From Demequina aestuarii (GTDB lineage: Bacteria > Actinomycetota > Actinomycetes > Actinomycetales > Demequinaceae), in the NCBI RefSeq assembly GCF_000975095.1, contig NZ_BBRD01000001.1, positions 2,313,467 through 2,377,466 on the forward strand: a stretch of DNA of 64,000 nt, read 5' to 3'. Each line of letters begins with the position of its first letter. Position 1 is the stretch's first letter. Positions 44,933-54,440 of this stretch are shown here, piece after piece. The translations under genes and the position numbers were made by a program. The notes beneath the pieces were generated by a model. That model was given only the letters and a program-made list of their open reading frames with translations. It was not told where the DNA came from and did no database searches.

Positions 44933-46627
44933 CTAGCCGAGCTCGAGCGGCGCGCGCATGAGCACCAACTCGCCCTCGGAGTCGAGAGTGGCGGCCAGCC
45001 GCACTCGCCAGTGCGCATCGTCCGTCTCGGGGAAATCCTCGCGCAGGTGCCCGCCGCGCGTCTCTGCGCGCTCGAGTGCGACTGCGGTCAGCACCGATGC
45101 GACCGCCAGGATGTTGCTCGTCTCCCACTCCGCGGTCTGCGGCGTCGGTGTGCGCAGCGCGTCGGCGCGGAACTTGGCCCGGAGCGCAGCCAACCTGTCC
45201 GCCGCCCTCTCGAGCCTGGCGGCCACCCGCACCGGCCCCGCGCCGCGGTGCGCCGCTGCCTGGATCTGGGGGCGAGCCGTCGCCGGCACCAGCGCGGCCG
45301 GCCCCGAGCGCTCCACCGGCTCGCGCTGGCTCACCACGCCGTCCGCCACGGCGCTCGCCGCATCGGCCGCCGCGCGCGTGGCGAAGACGAGTCCCTCGAG
45401 CAGAGAGTTCGACGCGAGCCGGTTCGCGCCGTGCACGCCGGTGCATGCCGCCTCACCGATCGCATGGAGACCGGCCTGGGTGGAGCGGCCGCGCAGATCG
45501 GTGAGAATGCCGCCCGAGTGGTAATGCTGGGCAGGCGCCACCGGAATGAGGTCGCGTGCCATGTCGATGTTCCGCTCCTCGAGGCGCTCCCAGATGGTGG
45601 GGAACCGGTCCTTGAGGAAGGCCTTGCCGAGGTGCCTGCAGTCGAGGAAGACGTTCTCCGAGCCCTCATCCTCCATCATCGCGACGATGCCCTTGCTCAC
45701 CACGTCGCGCGGAGCGAGCTCGGCCATGGGGTGACGGTCGACCATGAAACGCTCGCCGGTGGCGTTGAGCAGGTGCGCACCCTCTCCCCGCACGGCCTCG
45801 GAGATCAGCGGCTGCTGACCGCGGGCCGCGGAGCCCTGCCACAGCACGGTCGGATGGAACTGCACGAATTCGAGGTCCGCGATCGCCGCGCCCGCGCGCA
45901 GCGCCGCCGCGAGCCCGTCGCCGGTGGCGGAGGCGGGATTGGTGGAGGACAGGAAGACCTGGCCGATCCCGCCGGTCGCGAGGATCACGGACTTGGCGAG
46001 CGCGGCCCCTACGCCGTCGCGAGAACCCTCGCCGATGATGTGGAGCGTCACGCCGCAGACGGGCCCCGGCCTGCCATCCGCGTCGGGCGCCGAGGTGAGC
46101 AGGTCCACCACCATGGCGTGCTCGATCACCTCGATGCCGGGGTCGTTCTCCACTGCCGCGAGCTGCGCGATGAGCGCACGCGAGATCTCGGCTCCCGTCG
46201 CGTCGCCGCCCGCGTGCGCGATCCGGTCGCGCATGTGACCGCCCTCGCGGGTGAGGGTGATGCCGCCGTCGGGACCGGTGTCGAAGTTGGCTCCGCGCGT
46301 GACGAGCTCCCGCACACGATCGGGCCCCTCGGTGACGAGCGCCCGCACTGCCTCCTCCGAACACAGTCCTGCGCCCGCGACGAGAGTGTCATGGAGGTGC
46401 TCGTCGGGGGTGTCCTCGGGGTCCAGCGCGGCGGCGATCCCGCCCTGCGCCCAGACGGTGGATCCGGAGCTCAACTCGCCCTTGGTGACCACCAGCACGC
46501 GGTCCACCTTGGCGCGCAGCTCCAAGGCGGCGGTGAGGCCGGCGATGCCGGAGCCCACCACGATCACGTCGGCATTGATGGTCCAGCCGGGCTGAGGGGC
46601 GGCGAGCCGGCGCACGAACGAGGTCAT
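44933..46627 (-). CDS. nadB: L-aspartate oxidase
   Basis: This 564-residue FAD enzyme oxidises aspartate to iminoaspartate in de novo NAD synthesis. The FAD-binding start is DVIVVGSGIAGLTAALEL, with SSGSTVWAQGGIAAALD and AQHYHSGGILTDLRGRS as L-aspartate oxidase signatures and HGANRLASNSLLEGLVFATRAA near the C-terminal catalytic region. A helical C-terminal domain completes it. nadA is not in the window. Confidence 0.95.
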   Translation of the reverse strand: MTSFVRRLAAPQPGWTINADVIVVGSGIAGLTAALELRAKVDRVLVVTKGELSSGSTVWAQGGIAAALDPEDTPDEHLHDTLVAGAGLCSEEAVRALVTEGPDRVRELVTRGANFDTGPDGGITLTREGGHMRDRIAHAGGDATGAEISRALIAQLAAVENDPGIEVIEHAMVVDLLTSAPDADGRPGPVCGVTLHIIGEGSRDGVGAALAKSVILATGGIGQVFLSSTNPASATGDGLAAALRAGAAIADLEFVQFHPTVLWQGSAARGQQPLISEAVRGEGAHLLNATGERFMVDRHPMAELAPRDVVSKGIVAMMEDEGSENVFLDCRHLGKAFLKDRFPTIWERLEERNIDMARDLIPVAPAQHYHSGGILTDLRGRSTQAGLHAIGEAACTGVHGANRLASNSLLEGLVFATRAAADAASAVADGVVSQREPVERSGPAALVPATARPQIQAAAHRGAGPVRVAARLERAADRLAALRAKFRADALRTPTPQTAEWETSNILAVASVLTAVALERAETRGGHLREDFPETDDAHWRVRLAATLDSEGELVLMRAPLELG

Positions 46628-46662
46628 TGACTCAACCTACCGGCGACCCCTCCACGCCCTTC

Positions 46663-46753
46663 ACTACGAACCGCTCTGGCGCCGACACTCCGGGCCCAGC
46701 CCCCGCATCGGCCGCACTCTCCTGCGTGTCGCGCGAAAGAGTGGTTCGCAGTT
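46663..46753. repeat. Palindromic interspersed repeat, copy B (91 bp)
   Basis: Left arm ACTACGAACC then CGACACTCCG; right arm GCGTGTCG then GGTTCGCAGTT; each separated by 10-11 bp. The centre carries the 10-mer GGCCGATGCG (minus strand, 46704-46713). It lies between nadB and panD in a minus-strand gene run. Confidence 0.87.
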
Positions 46754-46791
46754 GAGGGTGGAGTGGGAGGACCGGGTGGGCCGGGCTGGGG

Positions 46792-47253
46792 TCAGGAGCG
46801 GAAGGCGTCCCAACCCTTCTCGTGAAACTCGTGCACAGGCACGCCCGATCGCTCGAGGCCATAACCGTCGGGCACCGTGCCGGGATCGTCGCACTCGGAC
46901 ACGATCCGGTTGTCGCCGTCCACGAACACCACGCGCGGCTCGAACGTGCGCGCCTCGTCGTCCGCGAGCATGCCGTAGGCGATCACGATGATGGTGTCGC
47001 CGGGGTTCACCAGGTGAGCCGCCGCGCCGTTGATGCAGATCTGCCCGGTTCCGGGAGCACCGGGGATCGCGTACGTGGTGAGTCGCGCACCGTTGGTCAC
47101 GTCCACAACGTCCACCTGCTGGCCCGGGAGCAGGTCCGCGCGCTCCATCAAGGTGGCGTCGATCGTGATCGATCCCACGTAGTGCAGGTCGGCCTGAGTG
47201 ACGGTGGCGCGATGGATCTTCGCGATCATCATGGGCCTGGTGAGGCTGGTCAT
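46792..47253 (-). CDS. panD: Aspartate 1-decarboxylase
   Basis: This 153-residue pyruvoyl enzyme makes beta-alanine for pantothenate. Self-cleavage occurs at G27-S28 in HYVGSITID, giving the pyruvoyl group. [26 protein letters not shown] is the conserved core. It carries about 10 N-terminal residues and a C-terminal tail beyond the E. coli protein. The start overlaps the panC stop (ATGA). Confidence 0.96.
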   Translation of the reverse strand: MTSLTRPMMIAKIHRATVTQADLHYVGSITIDATLMERADLLPGQQVDVVDVTNGARLTTYAIPGAPGTGQICINGAAAHLVNPGDTIIVIAYGMLADDEARTFEPRVVFVDGDNRIVSECDDPGTVPDGYGLERSGVPVHEFHEKGWDAFRS

Positions 47254-48116
47254 GAGGGCGGTCCTTCCGGTTCGATGAGGACTGTCGTGTTGTCGATGAG
47301 CCGCGTGCCGCCCACCGTAGCGGCGACCGCGATCACCGCTTCTCCGCGGTGATCCGCGGCCACCTCGTGCGCCGTGCGAGGGTCCAGCGCGGAGAAGTAG
47401 TCCACGGCGAGACCGGCCGATGCGCGGGCTGCACTGGTCAGCACGTCCAGTCCGGACCGGATAACGTCGGCGGCCGATGCACCATTCCGCGCGGCGGCCT
47501 CAGCAGCCGCGAGCGCGCGGGACAGGGAGAGCGCGCTCTCGCGGTCGTCGGAGCCCAGATGCACGTTGCGCGAGCTGAGCGCCAGACCATCGGGGTCACG
47601 CACCGTCGGCACCGCCTCGATCCGCACGGGGACGGCCAGGTCGCGCACCATCGTGCGCACGGCGATCACCTGCTGCGCGTCCTTGGCGCCGAAGATCGCG
47701 ACATCGGGCGAGGTGAGGTGCAGGAGCTTCAGCACCACCGTGAGCACGCCGTCGAAGTGGCCCGGCCGGTGCTCCCCCTCGAACACGTCGCCGATGGCCC
47801 CGGCACTGACGGTCACCACGGGATCGCCGCCGGGGTACATCTCGTCGACGGACGGCGCGAAGACCACGTCGACACCCTCCGCCTCGAGCAGCGCGCAGTC
47901 GGCCTCGAGAGTGCGCGGGTAGCGGTCGAGATCTCCGGGATCGTTGAACTGGAGCGGGTTGACGAAGATCGTCACGATGACCTGCGTGCCGATCTCGCGC
48001 GCGCGGCGCACGAGCGTCAGGTGCCCCTCGTGCAGCGCCCCCATGGTCATCACGACCGCGCGGGTCCCGTCACGCGGGCGCTCGGGCAGCTCGGCCGCCG
48101 TCGTCGCGAGTCTCAC
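47250..48116 (-). CDS. panC: Pantothenate synthetase
   Basis: This 288-residue ligase joins pantoate and beta-alanine. The HIGH-type motif is [14 protein letters not shown], with [35 protein letters not shown] and FGAKDAQQ as conserved blocks. The start is GTG at 48116 overlapping the upstream DUF2520 stop (GTGA). panB is not in the window. Confidence 0.96.
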   Translation of the reverse strand: MRLATTAAELPERPRDGTRAVVMTMGALHEGHLTLVRRAREIGTQVIVTIFVNPLQFNDPGDLDRYPRTLEADCALLEAEGVDVVFAPSVDEMYPGGDPVVTVSAGAIGDVFEGEHRPGHFDGVLTVVLKLLHLTSPDVAIFGAKDAQQVIAVRTMVRDLAVPVRIEAVPTVRDPDGLALSSRNVHLGSDDRESALSLSRALAAAEAAARNGASAADVIRSGLDVLTSAARASAGLAVDYFSALDPRTAHEVAADHRGEAVIAVAATVGGTRLIDNTTVLIEPEGPPS

Positions 48117-48997
48117 GGGTCGACTCCCAACGTCGCGATGATCTCGGCGTACGCCGCGGGCCCGATGCGCCCGCCCGAGAGTGCAAGGTCCGCAGTCGCG
48201 CGGGCCATAGCGCGGTAGGCGTGCAGCATCTCGGGCTGATCCGCGAGCGCAGCCAGGTGCGCCGCGACGGTGCCCGCGTCGCCCCGCACGACCGGACCGG
48301 TCAGCGACGCCACGGCGCCAGGCGCGTCGGAGAGCGCCCCCTCGACGGAGGCATGCACCAGCGGTCCGAGCACACGGCCCGGCTCTTCCACTCCGACGCG
48401 AGCGAGCTGGGCGCTGGCCTGAGTCACCGCGGTCACGACATGGTTCGCGCCGTGCACCAGCGCCGCGTGATAGGCGGGGCGCGAGGCATCCTCGATGACC
48501 AGGGGCTCGCCGCCCATCTCCACGACGAGCGCCTGCGCGATGGGCAGCAGCGGGGCCGGAGCGGACACGGCGAACACCGCATCGGTGAGCCGTTCCAGGT
48601 CCAGCGAGGTCCCGGTGAAGGTCATGGCGGGATGGATCGCGAGCGGCAGCGCACCCGCGGCGATCGCATCGGCCAGCGCGTCCGTGCCGTAGCGGCCGGA
48701 GGTGTGCGCCACGATCTGCCCGGCTCGCCACACCCCCAGGGACGCCAACCCGGCAGCGACGGGACCGATCTGGTCGTCGGGCACCGTCAACAGCACCAGG
48801 TCGGCCTGCGTCACCAGGACGTCGGGCTCGACCACGGGCACGCCCGGAAGCAGCGCCTCGATCCGGTCCCGCGACTGCTCGGAGACACCCGTGGCCCCCA
48901 CGACCTCGTGGCCCGCGCGCCGCAGCGCAGCGCCCAGCACCGCGCCCACGCGGCCGGCGCCGAGCACGCCGATCGTGAGCCGTCCGGGCCTAGTCAC
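48113..48997 (-). CDS. Rossmann-like and DUF2520 domain oxidoreductase-like protein
   Basis: This 294-residue protein has an N-terminal dinucleotide-binding fold (LTIGVLGAGRVGAVLGAALRRAGH) and a C-terminal helical DUF2520 domain (about 145-280, with YHAALVHGANHVVTAV). The layout resembles ketopantoate reductase and pyrroline-5-carboxylate reductase folds. It overlaps both neighbours, including panC, so a role in making pantoate is plausible but unproven. The start is GTG at 48997. Confidence 0.85.
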   Translation of the reverse strand: MTRPGRLTIGVLGAGRVGAVLGAALRRAGHEVVGATGVSEQSRDRIEALLPGVPVVEPDVLVTQADLVLLTVPDDQIGPVAAGLASLGVWRAGQIVAHTSGRYGTDALADAIAAGALPLAIHPAMTFTGTSLDLERLTDAVFAVSAPAPLLPIAQALVVEMGGEPLVIEDASRPAYHAALVHGANHVVTAVTQASAQLARVGVEEPGRVLGPLVHASVEGALSDAPGAVASLTGPVVRGDAGTVAAHLAALADQPEMLHAYRAMARATADLALSGGRIGPAAYAEIIATLGVDP

Positions 48998-50627
48998 GTA
49001 TGCCCACCGCCGACATCCACTGCTCAGGGGTCTGGCGGCGCCGCCCCTCGGCGGCACGCTGCGCCTGCGAATCGAGCAGCGCGAGCGCATCATCGACGTC
49101 GAGGTGCTCCGCGACGGGCTTCACTGGCCCGTTGGTGGAGTGCACGACGAACGTCGCGAGCCCGCGCCGACGCTGCAGCACGCCCTGCTGCAGCTGCAGG
49201 GACTGAGTGCGCTCGTGCGGCACCACGAACATCTCTCGCGACAGTCGGCCGCGCCGAATCAGCAGGGCCCGGTCGGTCGCTCTGACGCCGCGCTGACGCC
49301 ACTGGAGGGGATCGAACAGGCGTGCGCGCTTCGGGGACGGGATGAAGCCGTGCTCATCTCCCGAGCCTGACAGCGCCGTCGACACGGTGCCTGCCGGATC
49401 GGGGTCGCCCAGGTCAGGGAGCACCAGCCACAGTGCGGTCAGTGCGTCCTGACGGGAGCCGACGGGCAGCAGCGTCGACACATTCTCCTGGTCATCCTGG
49501 TAGCCCGCGACGTTGATGGTGACTCGCCACCAGTCCTTGCGGCGCCACAGCAGCGTCTGGTGGAACCGCACCGCCTGCACCCGGCCAGGCGGTACGGTCT
49601 GGCGCCGCGTCTCGAGCGCTCCGTGGCGCAGCCGGATCCCGTCGGCCGACAACGCGGCCTTGAACCCGAAGCCGGAGTTGACGCGGGACCAGAAGAACCC
49701 GAGGAGCGCGAACGCGGCGGGCAGCACGGTGAACAGGCTTGCGCCCACCGTGACAGCGAGGATGTCGCCGAGGTCGAGGGGCAGCGCCAGGACCGCGATG
49801 CCGACCAGCGCAGGGACGGCGACGATGAAGAGGAACGGGCCCGACAATACGATGGACAGCGCCAGCCGGCTCAGCGGCACCGCGTAGACCTCACGCTCGG
49901 GCGCAGCGGGCGTCTCCGCCTCACCCTCGGGCATGCCTGCGATGTCGCGCAGGGAGGCCTCGCCCGCGTAGGCGACGCCCGCATCGGCTGCCTGTCCGGG
50001 CCGCCGTGCCTGGGCGGCGACCGCGTCGACCGTGGCTTCCTCGCCGGCCGCCTTGGCGCGCTTGACGCCTGCAGCGAGAGCGAGCAGCTCGTTGCGCATC
50101 GCCTCGGCGTCGCCGAGCCGCAGGTACTCGAGCGCAATGCCGGAGTTCTCGCCGCCGGCCACCTCGATCCGCAGCACCGCGAAACCGAAGATGCGCGCCA
50201 GCAGCGGCTGCACCACATCGACGGCCTGCAGGCGATCCAGACGCGCCTGGCGCTGCTGACGGAACACGATGCCCTTGCGCTGGTGCACGGCCTCGTCGCC
50301 GAGCCGGTACTGGTTGACGCGCCACTGGAGGTAGCCGAAGCCGATGGTCACCCCCAGGATCACGAACGCGCCGAGCGCGAACCAGCCGATCGAGTTCGTG
50401 AGGGCGTGCGCGATCTCGACGGCGTACTCATCCGGACCAGACCAGCTCGGCGCGTAGTTGTAGAGCATGACCGATCCGACGACACCGAGCACGGCCCAGC
50501 CGCCCAGCAGCGGAGAGATCGGGTGCAGCCGGTGCCAGTCGCGGGGTGCGCGGTACACCGTGCGACGCGCCGCAGGGACGCTGCGCTCGAGCGCCCCGGT
50601 GTCCGCCGCCTCGGGCTCGCCGGTCAC
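48990..50627 (-). CDS. Membrane protein with repeated bacterial PH domains
   Basis: This 545-residue protein has paired membrane helices near 40-100 and near 260-320, each followed by bacterial PH-like (bPH2) domains. QYRLGDEAVHQRKGIVFRQQRQARLDRLQAVDVVQPLLAR and IRLRHGALETRRQTVPPGRVQAVRF are two copies, and ALLIRRGRLSREMFVVPHERTQSLQL a third. This matches YdbT-type proteins. Function is unknown; in Bacillus the YdbST pair affects antimicrobial tolerance. It is coupled by overlap to the neighbouring short PH gene. Confidence 0.88.
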   Translation of the reverse strand: MTGEPEAADTGALERSVPAARRTVYRAPRDWHRLHPISPLLGGWAVLGVVGSVMLYNYAPSWSGPDEYAVEIAHALTNSIGWFALGAFVILGVTIGFGYLQWRVNQYRLGDEAVHQRKGIVFRQQRQARLDRLQAVDVVQPLLARIFGFAVLRIEVAGGENSGIALEYLRLGDAEAMRNELLALAAGVKRAKAAGEEATVDAVAAQARRPGQAADAGVAYAGEASLRDIAGMPEGEAETPAAPEREVYAVPLSRLALSIVLSGPFLFIVAVPALVGIAVLALPLDLGDILAVTVGASLFTVLPAAFALLGFFWSRVNSGFGFKAALSADGIRLRHGALETRRQTVPPGRVQAVRFHQTLLWRRKDWWRVTINVAGYQDDQENVSTLLPVGSRQDALTALWLVLPDLGDPDPAGTVSTALSGSGDEHGFIPSPKRARLFDPLQWRQRGVRATDRALLIRRGRLSREMFVVPHERTQSLQLQQGVLQRRRGLATFVVHSTNGPVKPVAEHLDVDDALALLDSQAQRAAEGRRRQTPEQWMSAVGIRD

Positions 50628-51103
50628 AGTCCCGCCAGCTGCGCTTCGCCCCGCGACGTGAGGCGGTCGCGCAGCCGCGCAGCCTCGGCCTCGGGCACCC
50701 CCGCGATGTTCGCGTCGGTGCCGGGCGAGGCCGTGTGGAGCTGGACGCGGGCGATGCCGAAGGCGCGCGCGAGCGGGCCCGACTCGACCTCGACGTACTG
50801 CATGCGGCCGTACGGCACCACCGTGACGGTGCGCAGGATGCGACCACGCTTGACCACCAGGTCATCCTCGCGCTCCGCCCACGCATGCGCGGTCACCTGA
50901 CGCACGATCACCCAGGCACTCCAGATCATCGCGATCAGCAGCGCGCCGGCCCCCGCCCACACCCACGGACTGGTGAGCGCGCCGAGCACGATCAGGCCGA
51001 TCAGCGGTATGCCCCACCACAGGGCCATCGTGATGAGGCGCGCATAGATGAGTGTGCGGGAGACGTACTGCCACGGGGCGTCGTCGGGCTCGAACCAGGT
51101 CAT
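50624..51103 (-). CDS. Bacterial PH-domain membrane protein (YdbS-like)
   Basis: This 159-residue protein has two adjacent membrane helices (about 22-70) followed by one PH-like domain with EDDLVVKRGRILRTVTVVPYGRMQYVEVESGPLARAFG, the bPH2 signature. It forms the short partner of the long PH protein, with stop and start overlapping (GTGA). Confidence 0.9.
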   Translation of the reverse strand: MTWFEPDDAPWQYVSRTLIYARLITMALWWGIPLIGLIVLGALTSPWVWAGAGALLIAMIWSAWVIVRQVTAHAWAEREDDLVVKRGRILRTVTVVPYGRMQYVEVESGPLARAFGIARVQLHTASPGTDANIAGVPEAEAARLRDRLTSRGEAQLAGL

Positions 51104-51151
51104 GGCTCCAGTCTGCCAGCCGCCAGCACCGCGCCGCGCGCCGACCCGTCC

Positions 51152-51625
51152 TCAGGCGGTAGAGGGTTCCGAGCGATCGCCGAGATCATCGTCTCCGCGG
51201 TGGCGACACCACCGCTCCGCAACGGCACCCGCTGCGAGGAGTGCACCGCCGGCGGCTGCCGCGAGCAGCGCCGAGATGATGACCTCGCGCCGGGGTCCAT
51301 GGGACCACTCATCGAGCAGCCCGACCCCGTATCCCGCGAACGCTCCGACCAGGATCGCGCCGGCGTAGGCGCACGCCTGCGCGAACACGGCGGTGCGCGC
51401 GGCTCGAATCGGGTCGAGACCCGGTCTATCGCCCTTGACGTAGCGGCGCACCTGCCACCCCAGCCACAGCGCAGAGGCGCCGGCCGCCACGCAGACGACC
51501 AGCACCGTCCACGGCACGCGCTCCGGCGTTGCACCGCCCCGGTCCATCACGAGCGTCACCAGCCACGCGAGCACCAGGGAGCACAGCGCTACGAGCGTGA
51601 GCCGTTGCCACGAGAGGTACGACAA
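51152..51625 (-). CDS. DUF3180 membrane protein
   Basis: This 157-residue actinobacterial protein has four predicted membrane helices and fits the DUF3180 type, which usually follows folK. RLTLVALCSLVLAWLVTLV and PWTVLVVCVAAGASALWLGW are helices 1 and 2. The start appears to be TTG at 51625, eight bases after the folBK stop; no ATG fits. Function is unknown. Confidence 0.8.
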   Translation of the reverse strand: MSYLSWQRLTLVALCSLVLAWLVTLVMDRGGATPERVPWTVLVVCVAAGASALWLGWQVRRYVKGDRPGLDPIRAARTAVFAQACAYAGAILVGAFAGYGVGLLDEWSHGPRREVIISALLAAAAGGALLAAGAVAERWCRHRGDDDLGDRSEPSTA

Positions 51626-51633
51626 GAGTCTGA

Positions 51634-52965
51634 CTACTGGGGTCCGGAAGGGCCGGACTCGTCGGCGGGCGGCGTCTGCCGTGCCACGCCGAACGATGCG
51701 CGGCGAGGCACGCCGGGCTGGGAGGGGGCGGACGGTGCACTCGGCCGATGCGCGGGCGCGGCCTGCGGGATCTCATCGCCACCGCTGGGCTCCGGCGGAG
51801 CGGGCACGAACTCCTCGGGCGCGCTGGGCACCGACGGCTCGGGCTCCCGCCCGTGGGTCTCCGACTCCTGGTGCGGCTCGGGCGGCGCATCCGCCGCCCT
51901 CGTCGGAGCAGCGGACTGGTGGGGGGTCGAGGGCGAGCTCAGCACGTCGGGCGCAGGCTCGTGGGGCCACCCAGGTCCCACCACGGTCACCCCGTCGAAG
52001 GCCGCCCGGCGGGCCAGGTCCGCGACACGGCCATGCGGTTCCAGCGTCGCGTCGGGCTCCATGTGGGCCCACGGCAACAGGACGAACCCGCGAAGGTGAG
52101 CGCGCGGATGCGGCAGAGTGAGATCGGCACTGTCGCCCGTCACTCCGTCATACGTGATGAGATCGAGGTCGAGCGTACGTGCAGATCCTCGCACGGTGCG
52201 GTCGCGACCGTAGAGCATCTCGATCCCATTGCACGCGGCCAGCAGCTGGCGAGGCGCGAGCGATGTCTGAATGCGGGCGACTGCGTTGAGATAGTCAGGC
52301 TGATCGGCGCCGCCTTCAGGCACCGACCGGACCAGCGGCGAGGCGGCGCGCACCTCGACTCCCGGAACGCGGTGCAGTGCGGCGAGCGCTTCGCGGAAGG
52401 TCGGCTCGACATCGCCCAGGTTGCCGCCCAGCGCGATGACGGCGCCCACAGGCTGTGCGGGGCGCTCGTCCATGACGTCGCGCGCGGGTCCAGCTCCCGG
52501 GTCCAACGGGTCATCGGAGAACCCCGCCGACGACCCGATGCGCTTGTCCGCCGACAGCGAGCCATCGCGCAGGTCGCGCCGGATGCTGACCGTCACGTCC
52601 TTGAACTCCACGTGCAGCGGTGCCTGAGGCTTGTGGACGGTGACGTCCACGCATTCGATCCGCTCGATCTGGAGCAGCTCGCGGGCGATGTGCTCCGCCA
52701 CGGCCTCGATCAGCTTGAACGGGGAGCCCGCAAGGATCTCCGCCGTGCGGTCCGCGATGTCGGAGTAGTTCACCGAGCGCGTGAGGTCGTCGCCCGCGGC
52801 TGCAGCCCGGGTGTTGACGTGCGCGACCACGTCTGCGAGAAAGAGCTGACCCTCTTCGCGCTCGGTCGCGAATACGCCGTGGAATCCGGAGACACGGATG
52901 CCGCGCACCGCGATCTGATCGAACTCGATGCCGTCTTTGACGTATGGCCTCGCTGCTGTGGTCAT
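51634..52965 (-). CDS. folBK: Fused dihydroneopterin aldolase / HPPK (FolB-FolK)
   Basis: This 443-residue bifunctional folate enzyme has FolB at about 15-135 (IAVRGIRVSGFHGVFATEREEGQ, catalytic KLIEAVAEHIARELL) and FolK at about 175-340 (VIALGGNLGDVEPTFREAL, DLDLITYDG, LPHPRAHLRGFVLLPW). About 100 C-terminal residues are a Pro/Ser-rich tail without a domain. The start is ATG at 52965, four bases after folP. Both activities act between folE and folP products, so the operon covers most of the pathway. Confidence 0.93.
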   Translation of the reverse strand: MTTAARPYVKDGIEFDQIAVRGIRVSGFHGVFATEREEGQLFLADVVAHVNTRAAAAGDDLTRSVNYSDIADRTAEILAGSPFKLIEAVAEHIARELLQIERIECVDVTVHKPQAPLHVEFKDVTVSIRRDLRDGSLSADKRIGSSAGFSDDPLDPGAGPARDVMDERPAQPVGAVIALGGNLGDVEPTFREALAALHRVPGVEVRAASPLVRSVPEGGADQPDYLNAVARIQTSLAPRQLLAACNGIEMLYGRDRTVRGSARTLDLDLITYDGVTGDSADLTLPHPRAHLRGFVLLPWAHMEPDATLEPHGRVADLARRAAFDGVTVVGPGWPHEPAPDVLSSPSTPHQSAAPTRAADAPPEPHQESETHGREPEPSVPSAPEEFVPAPPEPSGGDEIPQAAPAHRPSAPSAPSQPGVPRRASFGVARQTPPADESGPSGPQ

Positions 52966-52969
52966 GGCC

Positions 52970-53791
52970 TCATCGTTCCTCGTCGACGGCGTTCTGCCAA
53001 GCGGACACGACCTGGATCGCGTCACGCGCGGCCTTGGCGTCATGCACGCGGACAGCCCACATGCGCTGCTGGGCGCACAACGCCGTGATGGCGGTCGTGG
53101 CGTGATCGCGACTCTCGGGGCTCGCGTCGTCGACTCCGTCACGGGCGATCGCGGCACCGACGAACCGCTTGCGGGAGGCGCCCACGACGATCCTGGGGGC
53201 CACGGAACCGACGACGTCGAGGTGCGCGAGCAGTCGCCAGTTCTCGTGCGGCCCCTTGCCGAAACCGAGGCCCGGATCGATGATGATGCGACTCGTCTCG
53301 ACACCGGCGTCCTGGAACGCGACCACGCGCTGGAGCAGCTCGTTCTTCACCTCGGCGACCACGTCCTCAAAGGCGTCCGCGGAGTCAGTCGTGTCGCGGA
53401 AGGCGCGCCAGTGCCCTGCGATGTATTCGCACTCGAGCTCCGCCACGATGCGTGCCATGTCGGAGTCTGCCAGCCCGCCCGAGACGTCGTTGACGTAGCG
53501 CGCACCGGCGTCGACTGCAGCCCGCGCCGTGCGCGCACGCATGGTGTCGATCGACACCGTGATCCCCTCGCCCGCGAGCGCCTCCACGACGGGCAGCACT
53601 CGGGTGACCTCCTCGCCCGGATCCACCCTCGTCGCGCCCGGACGGGTGGACTCGCCACCCACGTCCACAATGTCCGCACCCTCCTCGGCGAGCGCGATGC
53701 CTCTGGCGATGGCCGCATCGGCCGTGTGCCAGCGACCGCCGTCGCTGAAGCTGTCCGGGGTGACGTTGAGGATGCCCATGACGAGCGTCAT
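52970..53791 (-). CDS. folP: Dihydropteroate synthase
   Basis: This 273-residue TIM-barrel enzyme condenses p-aminobenzoate with the pterin diphosphate and is the sulfonamide target. Conserved blocks are GILNVTPDSFSDGG, DVGGESTRPGA, IIDPGLGFGKG and VVGASRKRFVG. It begins six bases after the folE stop. Confidence 0.96.
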   Translation of the reverse strand: MTLVMGILNVTPDSFSDGGRWHTADAAIARGIALAEEGADIVDVGGESTRPGATRVDPGEEVTRVLPVVEALAGEGITVSIDTMRARTARAAVDAGARYVNDVSGGLADSDMARIVAELECEYIAGHWRAFRDTTDSADAFEDVVAEVKNELLQRVVAFQDAGVETSRIIIDPGLGFGKGPHENWRLLAHLDVVGSVAPRIVVGASRKRFVGAAIARDGVDDASPESRDHATTAITALCAQQRMWAVRVHDAKAARDAIQVVSAWQNAVDEER

Positions 53792-53797
53792 GGCGAC

Positions 53798-54439
53798 CTA
53801 TTTCCCGACGATGAGGCTCATCGCCTCGGCGCGCGTGGCCACGTCGCGCATCACGCCCCTCACCGCGCTCGTGACGGTGCGGGAGCCCGGCTTGCGGATC
53901 CCGCGCATCGACATGCACAGGTGCTCGGCCTCCACCACGACGATCACCCCTCGCGCGCCCAGGTGATCGACCAGCGCATCGGCGACCTGGGTCGTGAGGC
54001 GCTCCTGGACCTGAGGGCGGCGCGCGTACATCTCGACCAAGCGAGCCAACTTGCTCAGTCCCGTGATGCGGCCGTCCTCGCCCGGGATGTATGCCACGTG
54101 GGCGACCCCGTGGAACGGCACCAGGTGGTGCTCGCACATCGAGTACAGCTCGATGTCCTTCACCAGGATCATCTCTTCGTGGCCCAGCTCGAAGACGGCG
54201 CTCAGCACGTCCTCCGGGTTCTGGGTGAGCCCTGCGAAGAACTCGTCGTACGCGCGCGCCACCCGGGCGGGGGTGTCCTTGAGACCGTCACGGTCGGGAT
54301 CCTCGCCGATGGCGATCAGAAGTTCACGGACGGCGGCCTCGGCCCTGGCCGCATCGACGCCGCGCCCGGGCGGCGAGGACGGGGAAGCCGCCGCATCGGC
54401 CGACCGGTCGTGGGGTGACTGCTCTCTCGTCGTCGCCAC
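53798..54439 (-). CDS. folE: GTP cyclohydrolase I
   Basis: This 213-residue enzyme starts pterin synthesis from GTP. Zinc ligands are in [11 protein letters not shown] and [14 protein letters not shown], with [23 protein letters not shown] as the subunit core. The start is GTG at 54439, directly after the ftsH stop (54441). The first 25 residues are disordered. Confidence 0.96.
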   Translation of the reverse strand: MATTREQSPHDRSADAAASPSSPPGRGVDAARAEAAVRELLIAIGEDPDRDGLKDTPARVARAYDEFFAGLTQNPEDVLSAVFELGHEEMILVKDIELYSMCEHHLVPFHGVAHVAYIPGEDGRITGLSKLARLVEMYARRPQVQERLTTQVADALVDHLGARGVIVVVEAEHLCMSMRGIRKPGSRTVTSAVRGVMRDVATRAEAMSLIVGK

Positions 54440-54440
54440 G

